Origin: a gamma proteobacterium HdN1
GTDB taxonomy: Bacteria; Pseudomonadota; Gammaproteobacteria; Pseudomonadales; Ketobacteraceae
Assembly: GCA_000198515.1 (NCBI GenBank)
Contig: FP929140.1
Span: 3,880,527-3,944,526, forward strand
Direction of reading: 5' to 3'
DNA: 64,000 nucleotides
In this document: positions 1-7,631 of the stretch, piece by piece
Layout of the letters: each line of letters begins with the position of its first letter
Position numbering within the stretch: position 1 is the stretch's first letter
Made by a program: the position numbers and the translations under genes
The notes under the pieces: generated by a model
Seen by the model: the letters and a program-made list of their open reading frames with translations, nothing else
Databases searched by the model: none
What the model was told of the DNA's origin: nothing

Positions 1-993
1 TGGGTCGGAGACGGCAGTGAGGGAGAGCCCGATGACCTTTTCGGTAATGGCGTGTTTCAGCTCGACATAGGCTTCTGCGCCAATCGCTACTTGAGTCAAG
101 ATTTTTAGCACGCCCTCATCCACAATAGGGCGAAGGTGTCTTTTTACCATGTTGCGAGCGCGCGTGTTGCCCTGCTCGGAAAATATCGCCTCCAAAAACT
201 GGTGCGTAGAAAAGAACTCACGCTCGATGCCGCGCCCAAGGCGTTCAGCAATGATTGGCTGCTGAAGAGCAAGGAAACCCTCTAAACCCAAAGGGGCGTC
301 GCCATGAGCTCGGCGCGGCCAGAAAAGCCGTTGAAATGCGAAGAATAACCCACCGGCCGCAATCACAAAACCTGACAGCGGCATCAACCACCAGAAGGGG
401 AAGAATTGCCACGCAACCAGTGCGAGGCACCCAGCAACGAGCCCGAAGGCCGTAGCGGAGCGATAGAACGCGGTTTGTGTTTCTGCGAGGCTTTCCAGCA
501 ACAGGCGATTGAAGGCTTCTGGATCGCGTTGAATCTTTGCAATCACGAGATCGCGTGGTTGCACCAAATCGGCGATATTCTCCTGAATGTCTTCCATAAG
601 ATTCGCCATGATGCGCGGCAAAAGGCGGCGAATGTGGGTGTACGTGCGCGCTTTTAATAGGCCCGGGAGGTTGCCCCATAGTACCGCGTGGCGTTGGGCG
701 ATGATTTCCTCAAGGATTTCCTCGATGCGTGCGTTCATGACGCTGGCGAGGTATCGGGCGATTTTGGCAGGTTCTAGTGTTTGGAACAGCTCATAGGTTT
801 TGGTGGAGCGCATCAGGCTCGCATCAATGAGCGCCGCTGCAAGCTTCTCGTTGCGTGCAGGCGTTGCATTCAGCAGAACGCTGCGTGCCGCGAGCCAGGC
901 GGCAACACCGCTACAAAGCGCGCCCAGCAACGGAAAGATCAGGTAAAGCCAAGGGTCTTGGAGGCCCTGCAGAACTTCAAAAAAATCTGGCAT
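1..993 (-). CDS. DUF445-family membrane protein, C-terminus beyond window edge
   Basis: The frame is open from an ATG at 993 to the window edge, giving 331 residues without a stop. A hydrophobic segment lies near residues 13-35 (PWLYLIFPLLGALCSG). A long helical region with Arg/Leu/Glu periodicity follows, including RLLPRIMANLMEDI. A second hydrophobic block lies near residues 175-215 (LVAGCLALVAWQFFPFWWLM). The helical region and the second membrane block resemble DUF445 (YjiN/YheB-like) proteins as I remember them. The function of that family is not established, and a role in the inner membrane or envelope is only inference. The 3' end is missing. The next gene rightwards is on the opposite strand, so the two would share the upstream region 994-1287. 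Confidence 0.72.
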   Translation of the reverse strand, partial: MPDFFEVLQGLQDPWLYLIFPLLGALCSGVAAWLAARSVLLNATPARNEKLAAALIDASLMRSTKTYELFQTLEPAKIARYLASVMNARIEEILEEIIAQRHAVLWGNLPGLLKARTYTHIRRLLPRIMANLMEDIQENIADLVQPRDLVIAKIQRDPEAFNRLLLESLAETQTAFYRSATAFGLVAGCLALVAWQFFPFWWLMPLSGFVIAAGGLFFAFQRLFWPRRAHGDAPLGLEGFLALQQPIIAERLGRGIEREFFSTHQFLEAIFSEQGNTRARNMVKRHLRPIVDEGVLKILTQVAIGAEAYVELKHAITEKVIGLSLTAVSDP

Positions 994-1150
994 TAACAAT
1001 AAATCCCTAATCGAATACCCAACAGATTGCTAGCAAAGGCGCACCTTGCCCGCATGCGGTATTTTCCCTGCGCTACAAGTGGTGTGACAGCGTGTATAGC
1101 GGTTGGCAATTATAGCGTGAAAACTTCCCTGATCGGCAGTGTTTTCTTGT

Positions 1151-1178
1151 TTGCCCATCAGGCTGGAATGCGTACAAT
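1151..1178 (+). promoter_or_regulatory. Possible sigma70 promoter for the 1288 gene
   Basis: TTGCCC and TACAAT hexamers are separated by 16 bp. They lie about 110 nt upstream of the ATG at 1288. The -10 matches consensus at 5 of 6 positions and the -35 at 4 of 6. This was found by eye. Confidence 0.35.
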
Positions 1179-1287
1179 GGCATTTAGGTATCGAAAATAC
1201 TCGAAATTATAAAAAACAGGGCTTAACGCCCGATAATTCGAAGAATAGCGGCCAAAAACGGCCAGCGCTGCAGGGATCTGTCCCGAA

Positions 1288-2094
1288 ATGAATGCTACGA
1301 ACGAACAACCCGAATCTATGGCGGGCATGCTAGTGACCGAGCTGCTGGAATACGCCGTCAATTTGGCGCTACACCGCGACGAAGCGGCGGTGCGTCGGCT
1401 GGTGCACCAAGCGGGCAAAGTAGTGCGCATCAAAACGGTCGAACCGCACAGCGTATTTTATCTCTCAGTTACCGAAACGGGAGTCGCACTATCGACGCAC
1501 CATGAGGACATCGTACATGCGCGTGTGCGCTTACCCACGACTTTGCTGGCAAGATTGCTGGTCGGCGGAGAGGGCCTCGGTGGTGAGGGGCTTTTTAGCG
1601 AGGTTCGAGTCGCAGGGGATGAAAAGCTACTGCAAGAGCTGCTCGCCATTGCCGTTGAGTTCAACCTTTGGAGCGTTGTAAAACGAAGCGTCCAGCAATG
1701 GCTGCCCGAGTTTCAGTCGATCGAAGACTTGCTGCGCCTGCTGCGCGACCAAGACCCCGCTTGGCTTGCACGTCTGGAACATCTTCCGCAGATGACACAC
1801 GAGGCCATTCTTGCCGTCAAAGACCTTCGGGCCATGCAGATGGAGCAACTGGAGGCGCTTCGAGAGATGCGTCTGCAAATGGAACGAGATCGCCGGAAAG
1901 TGCAGGTGAGTACAGTGCTCGGCTTGATTATGGTGGTGGTGGCGTTTCTGTCGCATAACGGCTACCTCGACTGGCAACCGGTTTTGGCGTGGGGGCAAAT
2001 CGGCGTGTTGCGGCAGCCGCTCGCGTTTAATGAGCTGCTGATGCTGATTGTTGCGCTGGTGATTTTAGTGCCGCGTTTGGCGGGAAGGCGCTAG
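1288..2094 (+). CDS. Putative SCP2/UbiJ-like protein with coiled coil and C-terminal membrane anchor
   Basis: 268 residues. Residues 15-125 alternate beta-like strands and end in a segment shaped like SCP2/UbiJ lipid-binding domains: LPTTLLARLLVG, then FSEVRVAGDEKLLQELLA. Residues 185-210 are a charged helix (MQMEQLEALREMRLQMERDRR) likely to form a coiled coil. Two hydrophobic stretches near 212-230 and 248-264 look like a membrane hairpin at the C-terminus. The full arrangement does not match a family I can name. The SCP2 assignment is a fold-level guess. The ATG at 1288 is the first in frame. The gene lies just upstream of a convergent phasin unit, so a lipid or granule role is possible but unproven. 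Confidence 0.6.
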   Translation: MNATNEQPESMAGMLVTELLEYAVNLALHRDEAAVRRLVHQAGKVVRIKTVEPHSVFYLSVTETGVALSTHHEDIVHARVRLPTTLLARLLVGGEGLGGEGLFSEVRVAGDEKLLQELLAIAVEFNLWSVVKRSVQQWLPEFQSIEDLLRLLRDQDPAWLARLEHLPQMTHEAILAVKDLRAMQMEQLEALREMRLQMERDRRKVQVSTVLGLIMVVVAFLSHNGYLDWQPVLAWGQIGVLRQPLAFNELLMLIVALVILVPRLAGRR

Positions 2095-2161
2095 AGGCTT
2101 TGCTGTTAGGAATTCGCGGTTAGAGCGTTGCTGCTAGGGCGTCGTTATTGACGCACGGTTG

Positions 2162-2515
2162 CTAAGGAAAGCCGTCGTCGCTGTCGAGCATATCGTTATC
2201 GTGGCGTGGGCGACGGATTTTTAGAAAGGGCTTGATGCCCTCATTCACCAATTCAGCGCCGGTACGCGCCATGCTGCGGGTGGTTTCGCGCAGGGTTTCT
2301 CGAGAGGCGAGAGTTCTAACTGCGTCTTGCACACCTTTTTTTACGCGAACCTCGATTTCTGGGCCTACCTCTGCATTGATGCGTTTGATTGCCTCGCGCA
2401 ACCCCGCCTCAAACTCGCGCCGTAAATAGCGGTATAAAACCACGTAGCCAAAGCCAAGAGTGAACAGGCTGGAAAGGATGGCGGTTGCAATTACCAGCGC
2501 AATCGGAGTGCCCAT
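2162..2515 (-). CDS. Small single-pass membrane protein coupled to the phasin gene
   Basis: 117 residues starting at the ATG at 2515, four bases after the stop of the upstream phasin gene. An AAGAGA stretch overlapping that stop could serve as ribosome-binding site. Residues 5-27 form one transmembrane helix (ALVIATAILSSLFTLGFGYV). A basic, helical and amphipathic tail follows (RREFEAGLREAIKRI, VRVKKGVQDAVRTLA) and the end is acidic. No enzyme motif is visible and I do not recognise the family. Tight coupling suggests that it works with the phasin, for example by tethering it to a membrane. That is inference. The frame continues upstream but only inside the phasin gene. Confidence 0.6.
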   Translation of the reverse strand: MGTPIALVIATAILSSLFTLGFGYVVLYRYLRREFEAGLREAIKRINAEVGPEIEVRVKKGVQDAVRTLASRETLRETTRSMARTGAELVNEGIKPFLKIRRPRHDNDMLDSDDGFP

Positions 2516-2519
2516 TCTC

Positions 2520-2879
2520 TTACGGTTCCAGTTCGGCGCGTAGCTGGGCGACCAATGCATTGAGCTCGTTGATGCGCGCATTGAGGGCATCAACATCGGC
2601 TTTGCTGGTGATTCCCAGCCGGTTGAGGGTGGAAGACACTCGCAGATCGAAGGAGCGCTCAATCCGATCCATGGTCTGGTTCGCCTTCATCTTTAGCTCA
2701 TCCAGTTTGGAATCCGCTCCCGACGGTTTTTCGGCGGCGTTCTCGGTTTCGAGGCGCTGGCCCTTTTCTACTAGCTGATCAAACGCTGCCTGGCCGGTTT
2801 GGTCAATGGAGGCAAATGCGCCTAGCCCTGCGAGCCAGATGTTGTGAGAATTGCGCTTGATGTCGTCGCTTGTGCTCAT
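2520..2879 (-). CDS. Phasin-family (granule-associated-type) protein
   Basis: 119 residues if read from the ATG at 2879; an in-frame ATG also exists at 2903. The N-terminus (IKRNSHNIWLAGLGAFASI) followed by Gln/Lys/Glu-rich helix is the hallmark of the PhaF/PhaI-type poly(hydroxyalkanoate) granule-associated family. In that family the region binds granule surfaces. The C-terminal third (RLGITSKADVDALNARINEL) is a predicted coiled coil used for oligomerisation in the same family. No PHA synthase is visible in the window, so binding to PHA is not shown; the family also occurs in organisms without obvious PHA. The gene is divergent from a ParA ATPase across a 297-bp spacer. Confidence 0.8.
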   Translation of the reverse strand: MSTSDDIKRNSHNIWLAGLGAFASIDQTGQAAFDQLVEKGQRLETENAAEKPSGADSKLDELKMKANQTMDRIERSFDLRVSSTLNRLGITSKADVDALNARINELNALVAQLRAELEP

Positions 2880-3107
2880 GAAGTGTCTCAAAAGGGGTGG
2901 CAAAGTCAGCGATATATGCAGGATTATGCCAAATTGTCAGGTATTCAGGAAGATGCTGGCTCTGATAATGGAGGTAAGCGGCGCGGATTGCTCGACGGAT
3001 TTGCTTACCTTATATACAATGGCTGAAAATCCATGTTTTTGCAAAAAATCAACAATAAAGACAATGCTGTTAAAGTGCTAGCGTAAAGTGCGCAGCTGCT
3101 TTCATGG

Positions 3108-3149
3108 GATTGCTGTAAAGACAGGAAACGATTGCAGTAAAGAGAAAAC
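3108..3149. repeat. Imperfect direct repeat upstream of parA-like gene
   Basis: GATTGCTGTAAAG and GATTGCAGTAAAG begin two adjacent copies (22 and 20 bp) inside the phasin/ParA divergent spacer. It could be an operator or another local duplication like those listed elsewhere. Confidence 0.5.
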
Positions 3150-3176
3150 AATAAGCGCAATCAAGCGGAGATCGAC

Positions 3177-4103
3177 ATGCGGCGAGTGATATTCAATAAA
3201 AAAGGCGGCGTTGGAAAATCAAGTATTGCGGCGAATCTTGCCGCAATCAGCGCTCACCGCGGGCTTAGAACTTTGCTTGTTGATCTGGATACGCAGTGCA
3301 ACTCTACGCGTTATGTGCTCGGTGGTGGTGTTGATACCTCAGAACGGAACATCGGCACGTTTTACGCACAAACCCTCTCTTTTCGGTTGCGCGGGCGTAA
3401 CGAGCTGACTGACTGTATCACTCGCAGCCGTTATCCTAACCTCGACGTGATTGCTTCGAACTCGGAGCTTGGCGATATCATGTCGCAGCTAGAGACGCGG
3501 CATAAGATATTCAAGCTTCGCGAGGCGATCGCGAGCCTGCGCCAGTACGATGCAATCTATATTGATACCCCGCCCGCCTATAACTTTTATACGCTCTCGG
3601 CGCTGATTGCCGCAGAGGCTTGCCTGATTCCGTTTGACTGCGATGAGTTCTCGCGGCAAGCGCTTTATAGCCTGCTGGAAAACGTTGAAGAAACCCGCGC
3701 AGATCACAACCCCGAGCTAGAAGTTGAGGGGATTATCGTGAATCAATACCAGCCACGCGCCAGTTTGCCGCAGCGCGTGGTCGAACAATTGCGCACCGAA
3801 GGGCTGCCAATTCTGGATGCGTTTATTTCTTCCTCGGTCAAGATGCGTGAAAGCCACGACGTGGGCGAGCCTTTGATCTACATGGCCCCTAACCACAAGC
3901 TCACGCGCGAGTTTGTCGATTTGTTTAACCTGCTACACCCTGGTTTTGCGCCCATCGGCCAAGGGGCGGATCTTGGCCGTGATGACGGGGTCGATCAAGA
4001 CGATACCAATACCGATGTTGCCTGCGATGCAGGTCAAGACGCCCGTGATGCAGACCAAGAGGAGGGCGCGCAATTGCATTGCAGCGCGCCGACTGGTGCT
4101 TGA
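3177..4103 (+). CDS. Orphan ParA/MinD-family ATPase
   Basis: 308 residues. The deviant Walker A motif KKGGVGKSS sits at residues 8-16 with the signature lysine. DLDTQCNST follows (A' motif, residues 37-45) and YDAIYIDTPP (Walker B, about 122-131). These define ParA-type ATPases, which dimerise on ATP, usually bind nucleoid DNA and position plasmids, chromosomes or protein cargo. No parB-like gene or parS site is visible next to it. The C-terminal 45 residues are acidic low-complexity sequence (DDGVDQDDTNTD) and may be a partner-binding tail. The start is set by GGAG about 8 nt upstream of the ATG. Because it is divergent from a phasin gene, granule positioning is a testable idea. Confidence 0.85.
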   Translation: MRRVIFNKKGGVGKSSIAANLAAISAHRGLRTLLVDLDTQCNSTRYVLGGGVDTSERNIGTFYAQTLSFRLRGRNELTDCITRSRYPNLDVIASNSELGDIMSQLETRHKIFKLREAIASLRQYDAIYIDTPPAYNFYTLSALIAAEACLIPFDCDEFSRQALYSLLENVEETRADHNPELEVEGIIVNQYQPRASLPQRVVEQLRTEGLPILDAFISSSVKMRESHDVGEPLIYMAPNHKLTREFVDLFNLLHPGFAPIGQGADLGRDDGVDQDDTNTDVACDAGQDARDADQEEGAQLHCSAPTGA

Positions 4104-4174
4104 ATCTGCTTTCGCTGCTTGAATGTGCTTTCGCTGCTTGAATGTGCTTTCGCTGCTTGAATGTGCTTTCGCGG
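4099..4174. repeat. 19-bp tandem repeat, 4 copies, beginning at the parA-like stop codon
   Basis: Four consecutive copies of CTTGAATGTGCTTTCGCTG (first copy one base different, last copy one base different). The stop codon TGA of the ParA gene lies in the first copy. Confidence 0.95.
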
Positions 4175-4189
4175 TTTAAGTAGCGTCCA

Positions 4190-5362
4190 CTATTTGAACG
4201 CTTGATGGCCCGTTTGCGCGCGCCCTAGAATCAGCGCGTGAATATCGTGAGTGCCTTCATAAGTGTTCACTGTTTCTAGGTTTAACTGGTGGCGCATGAT
4301 CGGATATTCATCGCTAATGCCGTTGGCGCCTAGCATGTCGCGTGCCTCGCGTGCAATTTGCAGCGATTTCCCGCAGTTGTTGCGTTTCATCAGCGAGATC
4401 AACTCTGAGGGGCAGGCGTCATCATCCATCAGGCGGCCCATACGCAGCGCCGCATTCAAGCCTAGTGCGATTTCGGTTTGCATATCCGCAAGTTTCTTTT
4501 GAATCAGTTGGTTGGCGGCCAGCGGTTTGCCGAACTGTTCACGCAGGCAAACATAGTCACGCGCCGCATGCCAGCAGGCTTCTGCTGCTCCAAGGCTGCC
4601 AAAGGCAATCCCAAAACGCGCCTTGTTCAGACACGCGAAGGGTGCGGCCAAACCTGCTGCCAAGGGCAGGCGCTGTGCTTCAGGTACAAATACGGAATCG
4701 AAGCTCAAGCCGCCGGTGATAGACGCCCGTAGCGATAGCTTGCCCTCGATGGTGTGGGCAGAAAGGCCAGGCATGTTTTTCTCCAATAAGAAGCCGGCAA
4801 GCTTCCCCTCAAGGCGCGCCCAAACGATCATGACGTCGGCAATCGGGGCGTTGGTAATCCAGAGCTTGCTACCGGTGAGCTCGTAGCCTCCTGGTACGGC
4901 TTTCGCGTTGGTTTTCATGCCGGCAGGGTCAGAACCATGGTTGGGTTCAGTGAGTGCAAAGCACCCGATCCACTCGCCTTTGGCAAGCTTGGGGAGGTAG
5001 CGGGCGCGCTGTTCGTCGTTGCCAAATGCAAAAATAGGGTACATGACCAGCGAGGATTGCACGCTGAGTGCGGAGCGGTAGCCGCTGTCGACGCGCTCGA
5101 TTTCGCGGGCGATTAAGCCATAACTCGTGTGGCTGATTCCTGCGCAGCCCCATTCGCTGGGCAGGGTGCTGCCGAGCAGGCCGAGCGCGCCCATCTCTTG
5201 GTAGATCACTGGGTCGAAGTGCTCGTGGCGGAAGGCGTCGCGCACTCGTGGTGCTAATTGGCCTTGTGCATAATGGCGGGCGCTTGCTTGTATCTGTTTT
5301 TCTTCTGCGCTGAGCTGTTGATCCATCTGGAACGGGTCTTGCCAGTCGAAATGGGCGGTCAT
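4190..5362 (-). CDS. gcdH: Glutaryl-CoA dehydrogenase
   Basis: 390 residues from the ATG at 5362, which has GGAG about 10 nt upstream; in-frame codons continue upstream but without acyl-CoA dehydrogenase homology. The protein has the acyl-CoA dehydrogenase layout: an N-terminal helical domain, the FAD/substrate region [16 protein letters not shown], and the C-terminal helical domain. [17 protein letters not shown] near the C-terminus contains the catalytic-base glutamate region typical of glutaryl-CoA dehydrogenase. It converts glutaryl-CoA to crotonyl-CoA and CO2, passing electrons to ETF, in lysine, tryptophan and glutarate breakdown. It stands alone between convergent and divergent neighbours, with no LysR regulator next to it. 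It could complement the lysine genes near 22-25 kb. Confidence 0.9.
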   Translation of the reverse strand: MTAHFDWQDPFQMDQQLSAEEKQIQASARHYAQGQLAPRVRDAFRHEHFDPVIYQEMGALGLLGSTLPSEWGCAGISHTSYGLIAREIERVDSGYRSALSVQSSLVMYPIFAFGNDEQRARYLPKLAKGEWIGCFALTEPNHGSDPAGMKTNAKAVPGGYELTGSKLWITNAPIADVMIVWARLEGKLAGFLLEKNMPGLSAHTIEGKLSLRASITGGLSFDSVFVPEAQRLPLAAGLAAPFACLNKARFGIAFGSLGAAEACWHAARDYVCLREQFGKPLAANQLIQKKLADMQTEIALGLNAALRMGRLMDDDACPSELISLMKRNNCGKSLQIAREARDMLGANGISDEYPIMRHQLNLETVNTYEGTHDIHALILGRAQTGHQAFK

Positions 5363-5594
5363 TGAGTGAGGCTCTCCAAGAAGATGGTGTGAGGAATCGT
5401 GGGTTTGGGTAGAGCAGCTGAATTTTCGGGTATTTTTAGCGGAAGGCGCTGAAGTTGTGATCATTTTTGTCGTCAGTAAAGATGAAGCTTAACATTGACT
5501 GAAACAGTCAAGCACATACAAGTGAATATTCTGCTTTGACTATCGCTTGGGGCTTGCGATAATCCATATTACGACTGGCTTTTGAGATCTGACC

Positions 5595-6500
5595 ATGCTT
5601 TTCCCAAGGACATCCTATTGGTTCAGTAGGTATACGGCGGCGATGATTCCCGACCGTTTTTTTCCATGGATTCGGTATGTGGTAACCCACAAACGCTTTC
5701 CCCAGCTCAACCCGCCTTTACGTTGGAGCGAAAAGGTGCTTTTCTGGCAGATGTTTGATTACAGCCCCAAACGGCGGATTTTTGCCGATAAGCTCGCGGT
5801 GCGCGACTACATTACTCAACATGGCTTCGGAGAGTTCCTGCCAAAACTACACGGTGTATACGAGCGGGTGGCCGATATCGACCTCAATCGCTTGCCGGAG
5901 AAGTTTGTGGTGAAGGGAAATCACGGCTGTGATTTTAATTACTTCGTGCGCGATAAAAGCAAGCTGGACGTGGCCGAACTAGACAGTGTGTGCCAGCGGT
6001 GGCTATCGGTAGACTTCTATTACTATCGGCGCGAATGGTACTACGAGCACCTGCCGCGAAGAATTATGATTGAGGAGTTCGTTCGCGGGCCGGAAGGTAA
6101 AGTGCCGTGGGATTACAAGATCTTTGTTACGAACGGCAAGCCTCGGCTGGTCATTGTAGATATCGACCGTTTCAATGGTCATAAGCGGCTTGTCTATGAT
6201 GCAAACTGGCAGTTGGTTCCGATCAAATACGAAAAAGGCGACTATCTGCTGCCTGTCGAACGCCCCAAGCAGCTGGATCGCATGTTCGAAATCGCCACTC
6301 AGCTTGCTGGGGATATGCAGTTTGTTCGCGTAGACTTCTTTGTTGTGGGTGATAGCTTTGTGCTTGGCGAGATCAGCAATTCTGCTGGTGGTGGCAATAT
6401 CATCATCGAACCCGATGAGGGGGATTTGCAGGTAGGGGAGTGGCTGGGCCCTTGTAGAGCGATTCCCCCCGGTGCAGCGCTCAGCGGCGCACCGAACTAA
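5595..6500 (+). CDS. TupA-like ATP-grasp protein
   Basis: 301 residues. The motifs PEKFVVKGNHGCDFNYFV (residues 105-122), MIEEFV, and WDYKIFVTNGKPRLVIVDIDR are those of the TupA-like ATP-grasp family. NSAGGGNIII near residue 270 would be the phosphate/metal-binding end. Members are often mislabelled as glycosyltransferases. The founding example is linked to teichuronopeptide synthesis, and others sit in polysaccharide clusters, probably adding amino acids to cell-surface glycans. Here the gene stands alone without polysaccharide genes. No signal peptide is seen, so the product should be cytosolic. The start at 5595 has only a weak ribosome-binding site (GAG). It ends at a strong terminator shared with fbp. 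Confidence 0.75.
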   Translation: MLFPRTSYWFSRYTAAMIPDRFFPWIRYVVTHKRFPQLNPPLRWSEKVLFWQMFDYSPKRRIFADKLAVRDYITQHGFGEFLPKLHGVYERVADIDLNRLPEKFVVKGNHGCDFNYFVRDKSKLDVAELDSVCQRWLSVDFYYYRREWYYEHLPRRIMIEEFVRGPEGKVPWDYKIFVTNGKPRLVIVDIDRFNGHKRLVYDANWQLVPIKYEKGDYLLPVERPKQLDRMFEIATQLAGDMQFVRVDFFVVGDSFVLGEISNSAGGGNIIIEPDEGDLQVGEWLGPCRAIPPGAALSGAPN

Positions 6501-6532
6501 TAGGTTCGTGTCACTGACAGGCGCCTCTAAAA

Positions 6533-6560
6533 AAGAACCCCGCGATGAGCGGGGTTTTTT
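6533..6560. terminator. Bidirectional intrinsic terminator
   Basis: The arms AACCCCGC and GCGGGGTT flank a GATGA loop, with an A-run on the left and a T-run on the right. It lies between the convergent ATP-grasp gene and fbp and can serve both. Confidence 0.93.
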
Positions 6561-6562
6561 GT

Positions 6563-7573
6563 TCAGGGATGTTGTTCATTGTGATAACGGGTCACAAGCT
6601 CCACCTCGTTTTTCGACCCCAGCACTACGGGCACGCGTTCGTGCAGGCTTTCGGGTTGTAGAGTCATGATACGTTCGCGCCCGTTTGTGGCTGCGCCACC
6701 TGCCTGCTCAACGATAAAAGCCATGGGGTTGGCTTCGTACAATAGGCGGAGTTTTCCGGGCTGATCTGGGTTGCGATTATCGTGTGGGTAGGTAAAGATC
6801 CCTCCGCGAGAGAGGATGCGGTGTACGTCAGCCACCATCGAAGCCACCCAGCGCATATTGAAGTCTTTACCGCGTGGGCCTTCCTTACCAGCGAGCAGCT
6901 CGTTGATATAGCGCTGCATGGGGGGCTCCCAAAAGCGCATATTGGACATATTGATGGCGAACTCGCGGGTATCTTCTGGAATCTTTAGCTGCCGTTCGGT
7001 CAAGATAAAGCTTCCAACCTCACGATCCAGTGTGAAAACGTCTACACCGTCGCCCAGCGTAAGCACTAACAGGGTCGAGGGGCCATAGACGGTATAGCCC
7101 GCGCAAACCTGTTCGGTGCCCGGTTGTAGAAACGATTCGTGCGTTGGATTTTCTGTGCCTTCTGGGCAGCGTAAAACCGAGAAAATCGTGCCTACCGAGA
7201 TGTTCACGTCGATGTTGGAAGAACCATCCAGCGGATCAAATAACAGCAGGTATTCGCCTTTCGGGAAGCGGTTTGGGATGGCGAATGGATCTGCCATTTC
7301 TTCTGAGGCCATCGCCGCAAGGTGCCCGCCCCACTCGTTGGCGTCGAGCAGAAATTCGTTGGAGAGAATATCCAGCTTTTTTTGGATCTCGCCCTGTACG
7401 TTTTCGACCTCTGCTGAGCCTAAGGCATTGGCCAATGCGCCCTTGCCAATGGTAATGCTGATGGCTTTACAGGCTCTCGCGACCACTTCGACCAGCAGCC
7501 GAAGGTTTGCGTGTATCCATTGCTGCTCGCGCTGCTTTTCCAGCAAATAGCGGGAGAGGGTGATGCGGGGCAT
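6563..7573 (-). CDS. fbp: Class I fructose-1,6-bisphosphatase
   Basis: 336 residues from the ATG at 7573, preceded by a perfect GGAGG with 5-6 nt spacing. In-frame sequence further upstream is not part of the family. It hydrolyses fructose-1,6-bisphosphate to fructose-6-phosphate in gluconeogenesis. Visible motifs are [16 protein letters not shown] (metal and phosphate binding, about residues 110-125), the substrate loop around [14 protein letters not shown], and [13 protein letters not shown] near residue 280. The length is normal for the class I enzyme. It lies 58 bp downstream of the 7TMR-DISM/EAL gene on the same strand and could be partly co-transcribed with it. It would fit growth on glycerol and fatty acids, which other genes here support. 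Confidence 0.95.
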   Translation of the reverse strand: MPRITLSRYLLEKQREQQWIHANLRLLVEVVARACKAISITIGKGALANALGSAEVENVQGEIQKKLDILSNEFLLDANEWGGHLAAMASEEMADPFAIPNRFPKGEYLLLFDPLDGSSNIDVNISVGTIFSVLRCPEGTENPTHESFLQPGTEQVCAGYTVYGPSTLLVLTLGDGVDVFTLDREVGSFILTERQLKIPEDTREFAINMSNMRFWEPPMQRYINELLAGKEGPRGKDFNMRWVASMVADVHRILSRGGIFTYPHDNRNPDQPGKLRLLYEANPMAFIVEQAGGAATNGRERIMTLQPESLHERVPVVLGSKNEVELVTRYHNEQHP

Positions 7574-7631
7574 GGTACCTCCATGGTCCAGACTGAAAGA
7601 GCCGGCATTATCGCCGAAAGGCCCACTGGTT

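Noticed and set aside
4099-4174. Possible CRISPR-like array
   Set aside because: The copies touch without spacers, the unit is 19 bp and no cas gene is present. The same holds for the other tandem repeats.
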